Assembly: GCA_026874595.1 (NCBI GenBank)
Contig: CM049306.1
Location: 39,496,019-39,560,018 of the forward strand
Direction of reading: 5' to 3'
DNA length: 64,000 bases
Source of the DNA: Sipunculus nudus
Taxonomy: Eukaryota > Annelida > Sipuncula > Golfingiida > Sipunculidae
Shown here: positions 26,838-53,609 of the stretch, in pieces
How positions within the stretch are numbered: the stretch's first letter is position 1
Layout of the letters: each line of letters begins with the position of its first letter
Position numbers and translations under genes: made by a program
The notes under the pieces: generated by a model
What the model was told of the DNA's origin: nothing
The model's database searches: none
The model's input: only the letters and a program-made list of their open reading frames with translations

Positions 26838-27549
26838 TCCAAGCTGAGAGGTACAAGTTAATGAAAATATACAAGAGACTTTGATACATAAAAATGTTTT
26901 AATGGTATGACACACAAGATACAAAACATTTTGGTACAAACCAACTGAAGAATTAAGAAAAACTGCTGACCATATTATTTAACTCCATTCCAGAAATACA
27001 GACCGACGTTACTAATGGCAGAACTGATGAGTCCACAAATGTTCTAATTAACTTTTTTCTGTTACCTTTGTAAGAATATGAATGGGTCAAAGATAACACA
27101 ACATGTTAAAGAAAAAGTATTGGCTGTGAAATCCTTTGCTAAATATAACTGACAAAACGATTGAGGCTTTTAAATTAAATGGTTCTGTCTTAGGAAATGA
27201 GAGATCTCAGATTTCTGAGAATGAAGCAAATAATATGTTCTTTGTATTGTGTACAGGCCATTCTTTAAATATCAATGGATGTATGCAATATTGTTTGTAG
27301 GAAGTGTATTTCATATATTTGTTGTAATTCATGTTGTAATCAATCACCTCCCATGATGTACTGATATTTCCATAAATAAGCAAAATGCAAAAGACTATAT
27401 ACACTAATTAATAATCATTCTAGCTCTTTAACAGAGCATGCCTTCCTGATCACACGGTGTCCCTGTTTCACAGCTTAAGTGTTCCATTGCTCGTTTATCT
27501 GTGTAACAGATATAACTAAAGAGATACAAAAAGTCCATAAATCATTTTC
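24448..27549. other. Intergenic region between convergent genes
   Basis: This 3.1-kb stretch separates the stop of the EF-hand gene from the stop of NAA10 on the opposite strand. I see no further exon. The first clean AATAAA on the plus strand is at 25721-25726; ATTAAA variants occur earlier (about 24838). A C10/A~34 homopolymer tract lies at about 26791-26834. Confidence 0.5.
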
Positions 27550-45123
<17,574 letters not shown>

Positions 45124-45682
45124 TTTGATTAATTTCAGGTGTTAACTTCAATCAGGATTGGGATTTCGTGAAATGTTTTGACAAATGTCAAGCCTCATGC
45201 GGTCGGATCGAAACTGTATAATATGCGCTTTACGTCACGGTTACGGGGGGCACCCGGTAAAACCCGGAATTTCCGCGGAATTTCCGAGGATAATCCGAGA
45301 TCCCTCGGAATAAAAGTTTGAGCCATTTCCCTCGGCAGAGGATCCTTGACAGTAGAAAAAAAATACCCATATCTGAAGAATGAACATCTTCCTATTTATT
45401 CAGGGTTCCGTTCTAATCCTCGACTTATTAAGGTACAGCGTACGATTTTTTTAACATCTTTTCAAACAGCCCTGCACGACCGCCATGTTTACTAATATTT
45501 TGGAAGCGCCTGGAGAATTCCCGGAGAATCAAGACTCAAGGCGACCGGGCCCACTCAAAACCACATAAAAAACTGCAGCTTTCTCCATTCCTGTTGACAA
45601 ATTATTTATTACCTGTTGGGTTACATCATTTATTCGTTTAATTCTTCTATAGATAGTAAATTAATAGTAATAAAATGTACAA

Positions 45683-45686
<4 letters not shown>

Positions 45687-45734
<48 letters not shown>
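45687..45734. repeat. (TA)n microsatellite
   Basis: About 24 uninterrupted TA units inside the Mutator-like element. Confidence 0.95.
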
Positions 45735-45736
<2 letters not shown>

Positions 45737-46331
45737 ATATTTAAAATCATTACATTGGTATTTTAAATTCAATATTTCATTGTGGTATCAGGTGTATTTC
45801 ATGAGGCTTAATTTTCTTTCAATTTGTACATATTTCATTTGATTGTTATGGTTCAGTTGTTAATAAATGATTTTGTTTTCAAATGTGTTCCTTTGTTCAT
45901 TGGACTAAAAAAAAATTATTTTAATAACGCCAGTGGTAAATGAAGACACTTGTAGACACTGATACTGCTGTAGCCTCCCTGTCCAAATGTCATACCACTT
46001 CCATTAATTGTAGAATCTCTCTCCATGCCCTGCCCCTTTCTTTAGTTGTGGCCTTCCACAATATTTCATGATCTTATTATCAGTAAGAGGAGTATATCTG
46101 ATAAATCTACAATTCACTCTCTTTACTGGCCATATCCTTTTTATCCAGGCCTGTCAGCTGTTTATACTCTCCACGAATTCTCGTGAAACCACCGGATGTA
46201 GGTATGATCTACCACAAACAAGGCCGTCGTCTCGGGCCGGTCAGATCTGGCTCGGAAAACCGTAGAATACGCCTTTAAAAGTCGAGGATTAGAACGGAAC
46301 CCCAAAGAAATAGGAAGATAATTATTCATTT

Positions 46332-46876
46332 GGAGCCACTATAGAACGCGGGCTTCGCTTGTATTTAGGAACATATAAATAAAATTGTCACCTCTCATTC
46401 CCTATTTTAACTCCTACTTTTCCCTCTAGATGTCCCTACACTCAACTCTTCTAACATAAACAACTACTAAGCATCAGAAGTCGCCTGAATCGGGAATCGA
46501 ACCTACGATCTTTGGACTAGGAGCCCTACACGCTACAAAGTGAGCCGTGAAGACGAGATACCAGCAGGAGCAAGTTTTGTTCATTTATATCTGCGATTGA
46601 AGAGGCATCTATCGTGAAAATGGGAAACCATTTACTATTTTAACAGGAAAATTAAGCTTTAGGTGGGGGCTCCGCCCCCACACCCCCGTTTAGACGGGGA
46701 ACCCAGGTTCCCCGGACCCCTCCTCCTCTAATATAATAAACTCCAGCTATGAGCAATATTAAATACGGGAATTCTGAGGGAAATGATATGTACATCGGCC
46801 TTTTCCAGGAAACAATTTATTATGCGACACCCGTTTTACCGGCGGTAGGCTGAAGCCCGGTTTCTATAGTTCTGCC
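46332..46876 (-). mobile_element. MITE with internal tRNA-like box, copy 2
   Basis: 545-bp element with the same TIRs as copy 1 and a perfect 8-bp target duplication ATTCATTT (46324-46331 and 46877-46884). It interrupts the right arm of the Mutator-like element; removing it and one duplication restores the arm's match to the left arm. On the minus strand it carries an A-box-like CGGCTCACTTTGTAGCGTG and a perfect B box GGTTCGATTCC (46493-46503). It also carries an inverted GGGGTCCGGGGAACC / GGTTCCCCG segment. Confidence 0.85.
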
Positions 46877-47025
46877 ATTCATTTTATATGTATGTGAACT
46901 TTTTCCTACTTTCAGGGATCTTCTGCTGAGGGAAATGGCTCAAACTTTTATTCCGAGGAATCTCGGAATATCCTCGGAAATTCCGCGGAAATTCCGGGTT
47001 TTACCGAGTGCCGTTACGGGGGTTC

Positions 47026-47560
47026 AAAGTAGTGCCGCTATGTCCCGCTAGGAGTTGCCACTTACAAGAGTCGATTGCGCCTTTCTATTTTGCATTTCAC
47101 ATTTATCCAGTCATTGAACCAAAATGAACTCTTCAAAGACTAAAATTCTACCACTAAAAGAACTGATCTCACATATATTTGTAGGAACTGTCAAAACATT
47201 AACTATGGTGATTGCTTAATACCAGTCGCATTATCCCGCTAGGCGGCGCCACTAACGATTTAATGCGCCTTCATATTTGGCAACACATACCTGTTCAAAC
47301 CAATGAATTCATTCGATATTTAAAGTCTAAAACTACATTATTGAAAGAATAGATCTAATTTTTTAAGGAAGGACCTACACATTTATTTTAATGTTTGCTT
47401 TATGGCAATGTCCTTATTTCCCGCTTGGAGGCGCCCCTTAATGATTTAATGCGCCTACTTAAATAATGGCATTATAAATCAATGAATTAATTGAAAATTT
47501 AATGTCTAAAACTACTCCACCGGAAAATAATATTCCACACATGTTCAAAGAAAATGACCA
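47026..47560. repeat. Three ~185-bp degenerate tandem units
   Basis: Each unit contains a TCCCGCTAGG(C)GGCGCC-like box, a GATTTAATGCGCCT box, an AATGAATT box and a TTAAAGTCTAAAACTAC box in the same order. Units start near 47035, 47225 and 47412. The GC-rich boxes stand out from the AT-rich linkers. No coding potential or flanking duplication was recognised. Confidence 0.6.
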
Positions 47561-49550
47561 ATTTACTAAATATTGTTTTACTTGATACAGTAAGTTCTGT
47601 ATGAAGTTATTAGAACCAGGGGCGTCACGTGACGTTAAATTATTTTATAACCATTTTATATTGTTGGACAGACCAGGAGAATACGATTGACCAAGGAGAA
47701 AAAGAAATCAAACAGAGAAAGCAAACAAAAAAATTTGCAATTATGTCAATTAATTTCAGGCAAAATTTTGAAATAAAAATCTTCTTAAATTTGTAGATAT
47801 TTTCTTCATAAATACAAGAATTAAGCCTTTGCTCTTATTTCTCTCTCAAGTTTGAACAGATTTGGAATTCAAAAAGCGGTTCAGCGTGTTAGCTTATCAT
47901 GGTTAAAAATACAATCGCAGTTAAAAATGCTGTAAACATATTCACGCAGTTTTATTAGAAACTGCGTGATACTTACATTTTTACCTTACCGAATTTCAAA
48001 CAAACCATGAGTATTCTCCATTAATCACGGGACTGAAGATGGGCCAGCCTGCATGTTTGCGATGTGTAAACCGATTAAATTTAGGCTAATTATTAGTTCA
48101 GGATTGTTCAATTTATTTTGATTTTCGGAGTGAGCTGACCCAAAAGCCTCCAGTTATGTATGCTAAGTGTATTTGTGATACACTGTGGGAAAATTTACTC
48201 AAAATATGAGTCCTTTTCAGTGTATTCTCTTATATAAGAAAGAAAATCAGATGCACTTAATTTTGCGTCCTGTGACATTGTAGTTGTTGATGGGCCATAC
48301 AAAATGTATTAGATTAATTGCAAGAGTATTTAAGCATACACATTCTGAACTTCACCGAACTGGTCCAGTCGGTATTTTACAATACAATATTGTAAAGTGA
48401 TAATATATTCTGTTATCTTCGAATTGTACCCTAGATTTTTGTTATCAAAGTAATACAAATGGGTGCCACTTTTTTGTGCAATTTTATTTTGGGCCGAACC
48501 CAAGATCAGTAGCCCCATTTTCACCACTCATCACACAGCTGAACTGATGACCATGTAAAATTAACAGAAAATAAACCCTAAATTTCGAATGGGCATATTG
48601 ATGTCCTAGAAGCCTTGTGTAGTTATGACATATGTTTTCTTCAGTACAAAGATATGTTTGGGTTGAATCAAACGTAAGTAGGGATGAAAGGTGGGGGCGC
48701 ATACAGACCTATACATATGAGTTTATTGCTGAAATTCTCTGTATCAACTATGAAATAAGGCCAATTTTAATTCCGTGTGGCCTGTGCTGGTCATTACAAA
48801 ATAACTTCCATAGTAGAATATTATATTGTGTCATAATCACGGACAGTCCATGACAGAGGGTTTTGTTATCTCGGCACGCATTGTATTAAGCTCTTTCCTG
48901 ACTGGCTTAAAGCGTACCTATTTTGAGTACGCCTGTTCAAACGGCAATTAGAAACTTCCAAATGTCTTAATTTCCAAAGTGCAATGGACACATAAAAGGC
49001 ACCTAAAATCCGAAATTATATATCCAGTTGGAGCTGCCGAATTCCTATTTAGGCGCATTTGGTTCAAGTTCAAAATATGGAAAAAATATGTGAGAATCTT
49101 TCCATCCAATATTGTAATACTGCTGAATGAAAGAAGAGAGATAGACGCCGTGATATTGGAATAACTCACAGGTGTGCTAAAATATTTTGAAGAGCATTTA
49201 TCATGTTCGTACATACGATAGATTAAAGAAGATTATTTCAGTAACCTTAAAATATTTAGGATACAATTCATGTATCACTTATTGAAAAATTAAACTAATT
49301 AAATTTCCATATCATACAGAAGCTATTTATCATAGGTGTCAGACAAGGTATTTGATTATTACAAAGTGCCACATTCTGTTGATGGCTTTTTTTATTGTAC
49401 TACTTATTTTTTTCGTATAGGGAATCGGGTACCTCATCCAACAGCGTCAGCAATTAATCTACCAGAAGTCTCACATTTATATTTCATATATTTTATATTT
49501 CTGTTGCTTTATGCAAAATCTACATCAGGGCTATGTGTCTTGGTCGGGTC
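47561..49550. other. Gene-free stretch
   Basis: No supported exon or repeat family. A palindromic E-box overlapping a CRE-like sequence (GTCACGTGACGTTA) lies at about 47625-47638; isolated, it has little predictive value. Confidence 0.4.
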
Positions 49551-49552
49551 AG

Positions 49553-49990
49553 GTATGTTTGAACAAACCTAGCCTAAAGTGACAATCCCGTCCACACAGC
49601 GCATAATGATGTCTGACATTAGTTTGTCCACTAGGTTGTGAGGTTTTCGCCTTCCTTTTTCCCTGCGAGTTTAAGCGTTTCTTCACACGATGGTAGACCT
49701 GGCTTCGGAAACTGCATCCAGCGTGCTCTGTCTGTATTCTGGCAGTCTAGGTTAGATTATTGTTGTCCAATACCCTTTTTTTCGGCTTAGACATAGTGAT
49801 AACTTCCTTTCCTATGGGCTTGTTTAGTTCAGCATCTGCTAAGAGAAAGTCAGAGATTGCGGAGCCTAGAGACACGAAGTCTGGTCCAATGACGTGGGTT
49901 TTTGTAAGGTTGATGGTGGAATCGCCTATTGAGAACTTGTCAGGATATGAACTAATGGAAAATGTTAGGTAACAAATTTTCAGAATCCTC
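49553..49990 (-). pseudogene. Possible retroelement ORF remnant, C-terminal part
   Basis: The minus strand is open without an ATG from about 49990 to a TAG near 49745. It reads like coding sequence (DKFSIGDSTINL, KTHVIGPDFVSLGSAISDF, LADAELNKPIGKEV). Directly after this, another minus-strand frame stays open to about 49553 and ends with CGRDCHFRLGLFKH. That resembles the Cys/His finger (C..C, CHSR.GL.SH) seen at the C-terminus of some LINE-derived proteins. No reverse-transcriptase motif is present and I cannot name the family, so this is a tentative relic. Confidence 0.3.
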
Positions 49991-50003
49991 TAACACCGAA
50001 AAT

Positions 50004-50197
50004 CCAAGATGGCCGCCTTCACCCATTGGAATTATTGAGTGTTAGGCACAAAGTGTAATTGCACGTGTAACAGAACGTTTTCTTAGGAATTGAATAAGAT
50101 AGGGCTTGTTTACATTTTATTTGCAGTTAAGCTGATGAATGAATGCAGGTTATATCTTTTTTTAATGAACCCTGTTAAGAAATCCAAGATGGCCACC
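50004..50197. promoter_or_regulatory. YY1-like and inverted CCAAT motifs (copy A)
   Basis: CCAAGATGGCCGCC (50004-50017) and CCAAGATGGCCACC (50184-50197) contain the YY1 core CCATCTTGG on the complementary strand. CCATTGG at 50023-50029 is an inverted CCAAT box with its CCAAT core on the minus strand. The same trio occurs in copy B (53391-53404, CCATTGG near 53410, 53581-53594). Confidence 0.4.
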
Positions 50198-50359
50198 ACT
50201 GCAGTATCAACATAACATAGAGATAGAGATAATGCTATTATAATGTAATTAGAGATAATGCTATTATACTGTAATTGTCCCTTAAAACTAAGATATTGGA
50301 TCGATGTATGTGTTTTTGAATGTGTTTTGTCGATTACAACTAAAAAGGAGTGATATTGA

Positions 50360-50870
50360 GTTATGGCGCCACAAAGAGGGGCGCCACCGGGAGAAAAAGA
50401 AGGGAAGAATTTTCGAGAGGCGCAAGAGTGAGAGGGCGCCATAGAGAAGAAAAAGAGGGGCGCCACAGGGGGAGAGAGGGCGGCACAGAGAAGAATAGGG
50501 AAGAGCGCCACAGGAAGAAAAAGAGTGGAAAATTTTCGAGGGGGGCCAGAGAGAGATAGGGCGCCAAGTGAAAGGGGGGGGGGGGAAGGGGCGCCAAGTG
50601 AAGGGGAGGGGGAAGGAAGAACACAAGGGGCGCCAAGTGAAGGGGGAGAAAAAAAAGAGGCGCCAAGTGAAGGGGGAGAAAAAAGAGGCGCCAAGTGAAG
50701 GGGGAGAAAAAAAAGGCGCCAAGTGAAGAAGTGGGGGGCCACAGAGAAGCGCGACAAAGAGGGGCGCCACAGAGAAGCGCGAAAAAAAGTGAGGCGCCAC
50801 AAAAAGAGAGGGCGCTACAGAGAAAAATAAGGGGCGCCACAAAGAGAGAGAGAGAGGGCGCCACAGAGAC
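50360..50870. repeat. GGCGCC purine array, copy A
   Basis: Tandem variable-length units each begin with GGCGCCA, followed by either CAGAGA... or AGTGAAGGGG..., then a purine-only spacer. The plus strand is almost pure A/G apart from the GGCGCC box. Reading frames on either strand across this array are composition artefacts. Confidence 0.9.
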
Positions 50871-51045
50871 TTGAAAAAAAAAATACGAGACCCAAAACCA
50901 AGAGATACGAGACTGAAGAACAAGGGATACTAGACCGAAGACCAAGAGATATGAGACCCAAGACTAAAACCAATATATATATGAGACCAAGACTAAGATC
51001 AAGAGATAAAAGACCAAGACTGATATCAAGAGATAGGAAACCAAT

Positions 51046-51645
51046 AATTCTGTGCTGCTGGCGATCTCTCCTCATTGGCGGCCTCAAATCAAGTGCAATA
51101 TAGACACATGAACTGAGCCTTTTTATACTGGACTCCACTGAAAGCTACTGACTATTCATGAGGTGCATGAATTACAAAAACTTAACAATAAGCAAAGTGC
51201 TTGGCAGCACTATGAATATTCATTAGCTTCGACACGCTTACTAAACCATTTACACAGGGGTGCCCCTTCACCTCTGAACTGGTGACCTAAGAACTTACGA
51301 CCCGAGCGATCGATTCCGGTCTGCCGAATTACAATGAGCGCTCGCTCAACCAGAACACTGAGTAAAATCAAGCTCGTGATCGCACACGTTTATTTTTGTG
51401 TTGGGAATTTTTTTTTACGCGTCACAGTCGGATATCAAGTAGACGCCTGCAGCGACGTAGCATGGTTCCCAGCCTGCCTTGCGCAACGCTCAAGGAGGCA
51501 TGGCACAAACCCTTACGTCATCTTCCCACAATACACCGCGCGAAACAACAACAAGGCTTTGTGTACTGGTCCGGTTTTATGAGGGTTGTAGACATATTTA
51601 AACTGGAAATTTATGCAATTAGCTTATCAAAACAAATTTTATTTT
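51046..51645. promoter_or_regulatory. Promoter-like block with two Staf/ZNF143 sites (copy A)
   Basis: TTCCCAGCCTGCCTTGCGC (51466-51484) and TTCCCACAATACACCGCGCG (51523-51542) each match 17 of 18 positions of the Staf/ZNF143 consensus YWCCCRNMATSCMYYRCR. Between them lies a TTACGTCA ATF/CREB site (51513-51520). The block is conserved in copies B (55471-56140) and C (59416-59990), with site 1 best preserved. A short frame at 51334-51582 is frameshifted in copy B, so the block looks regulatory rather than coding. Confidence 0.5.
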
Positions 51646-52966
51646 AAACAAGTAGCCCATGGGCCATGACGCTCAGCTAATTTTGACTGTGTGCTCATGT
51701 TTTTTTTATTAATGTTATAAATTGTCTGTGAGAATAGCCTATGGCTAAAGTTACAGTGTTGAAAAAATGGACAGAAAATAAAAATTTCAGGACTCATTGC
51801 ATGGAGACCTGCCAAGGCCCCCCCTGGATTTCACAATAGAGGATTCCAAGGAAAATGAATACAATTTGTGCCCTGTCTGTCTGGGTGTTCAAATTCATGT
51901 TTCTGGTCAATAGCTAGCGGAATATAGCTAGGTCACCATAATCCAATTTCAGGTTTCTAAGAAGAATTGCCAAGGATTTCTCTGAATGTCATGCTAGAAG
52001 AGTCTAGGGCTAATGGATACAATTTGTGCCTTGTCTGTCTAGGTGCGCAAAAAACATTTTTTCAGCCCATAGGTCACACAATATAGGTCAGCATGACCTA
52101 ATTTCAGGTTCTTAATTAGGACCTCCGTGAATTTTATGTAAAATATTCTACGCCAAATGGATACAATTTGTGCCCTGTCTGACTGTCTGGGTGCTTATAT
52201 GACATCTTTTCTGATAGGTTGCAAAATATAGGTTATGGTGACCTAATTTCAGTTTTTGCAAAATATAGGTTATGGTGACCTAATTTCAGTTTTTCACAGA
52301 TATTTGCCGAGGACGTCTCAGAATGTTTCATTAGAAGATTCTAGGCTTAGCAAATACAATGTGTGATCTGCCTGACTTTCTAGGTGCTCAAAATCCTGTT
52401 TTCGGCTTGTAGGTCACAAAATGTAGGTCACAATGACCTAATTTCAGGCTTCCGAGGAGATTTGCCTAGGACCTCCCAGGTTGTTGCATTAGAAGTTTCT
52501 AGGCCTGACAGATATAATTTGTGCCAATCTGACATTCAGGAGGCTCAAAATCAGGTTTTTGTCTCGTAGGTCACAAAATGTAAGTCACCATGACCTAATT
52601 TAAGGTTTCCAAGGAGATTTGCCTAGAAACTCGGAGGATATTGTGTAAGAAGATTCTAGGCCTCAGTCATTCAGGGTGCTCATATGACATCTTTTCTCTA
52701 TAGGTGGCAGAACATAGGTCACAGTGACCTAGTTTCAGGTTTTCAAGAACATTTGCCTAGGATCTCCCAAAATATCGGGTAAAAGTTTTCTAGGCCCTAT
52801 GGATACAATTTTGTCCCGTCTGACTGTCTGGGAGCGTAATCTAACGATTACGATTTGTGCCCTGTTAAAGGGCGGACGGACGACCGGACGGCCGGACAAC
52901 CGGACGGACGCCGGACAAAGGGTGATCCCTATAGCTCAGATGACTTACAGTCAACTGAGCTAAAAA
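51646..52966 (+). mobile_element. Dispersed palindrome-ended element, copy E6
   Basis: Left end is AAACAAGTAGCCCATGGGCC; right end has GGACGGACGCCGGAC, then CAACTGAGCTAAAAATG. The interior consists of ~135-195 bp tandem units carrying AGGTCAnnnTGACCT palindromes. It is inserted at the same site as E7 in copy B, and the site is empty in copy C. Confidence 0.8.
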
Positions 52967-53093
52967 TGAGATACCCGAGGTATGGATGGGTTTTCTCCCT
53001 TTTATAGAAACATATCATACTAAGCTTAGAATCCCACCCAAGTGCATACATGGGATGGTGGCTAAAATGTACCCTCATGTATTATCATTTCAG

Positions 53094-53202
53094 TCACCCC
53101 AAGGAATATGAGACCATAAATCCGACGGATACCAAGGGATCTGAGACAAAGATCAAGACTGACACCAAGGAATCTAAGAACCGCGGCAACACTTGCCTCT
53201 AA
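53094..53202 (+). other. Exon-like segment, copy A (candidate terminal coding exon)
   Basis: A pyrimidine-containing tract ending TATCATTTCAG precedes an open segment encoding HPKEYETINPTDTKGSETK and ending GNTCL then TAA. The matching segment in copy C (60126-60234) keeps the same frame and stop. Of five base differences within the coding stretch, three are silent. No upstream exon or poly-A signal was identified, so coding is only a possibility. The family is unknown. Confidence 0.3.
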
Positions 53203-53609
53203 CATTTAATATACAGTGTGATACACTTCATTCAAATTGTTCGCTGCAATACTGGTATAGACGGGGATGTATTTCCGTAGGAATTTGATGCCCAAATTGC
53301 AAAAATGACTGATTTAGCATATACAGGTTATGAACTAATGGAAAATGTTAGGTAACAAAATTTTCAGGTCCCCTTAACACAAAAAAAAATCCAAGATGGC
53401 CGCCTTCACCCATTGGAATAATTGAGTGTTAAAATTAGAGAAAAAGTGTACTTGCATGTGTAACAGAACGACGTTTTCTTAGGAATTGAATAAGATAGTG
53501 CTTGTTTACATTTTATTTGCACTTAAGCTGATGAATGAATGCAGGTCATTTTTTTAATGAACCCTGTGACCCCAAGGAATCCAAGATGGCCACCACTGCA
53601 GTGGCCACC

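Larger units (their letters stand above)
45249..47012. mobile_element. Mutator-like long-TIR element upstream of NAA10
   Basis: Arms of ~190 bp are reverse complements. The left (from 45249) starts GGCACCCGGTAAAACCCGGA and the right ends GGTTTTACCGAGTGCC at 47012. Both continue through TTCCGCGGAA, CCTCGG, GCCATTTCCCTC and GGTTCCGTTCTAATCCTCGA. A perfect direct repeat GTTACGGGG flanks it (45240-45248 and 47013-47021). Long TIRs plus a 9-bp duplication point to a Mutator-type mobiliser. The right arm is split by the MITE at 46332-46876. No transposase frame is visible, so it is non-autonomous. It lies 126 bp upstream of the NAA10 ATG. Confidence 0.8.
49938..53326. repeat. Composite module, copy A
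   Basis: In order: YY1/CCAAT-like block (49938-50210), GGCGCC purine array (50360-50870), AGACCAAGAG block (50880-51045), promoter-like block (51046-51645), inserted element E6 (51646-52966) and exon-like segment (52967-53326). The same order recurs, with losses, in copies B and C. No component has a confirmed coding function. Confidence 0.8.

Noticed and set aside
46470-46560. A genuine tRNA gene on the minus strand
   Set aside because: A perfect B box is present but the acceptor, anticodon and T-stems do not pair well. The segment lies inside a MITE found twice, so it is tRNA-like only.
51334-51582. 82-codon frame repeated in the three module copies (starting MSARSTRTLSK)
   Set aside because: Copy B is frameshifted in a T-run and copy C ends early. 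The conserved part coincides with transcription-factor-like sites instead.
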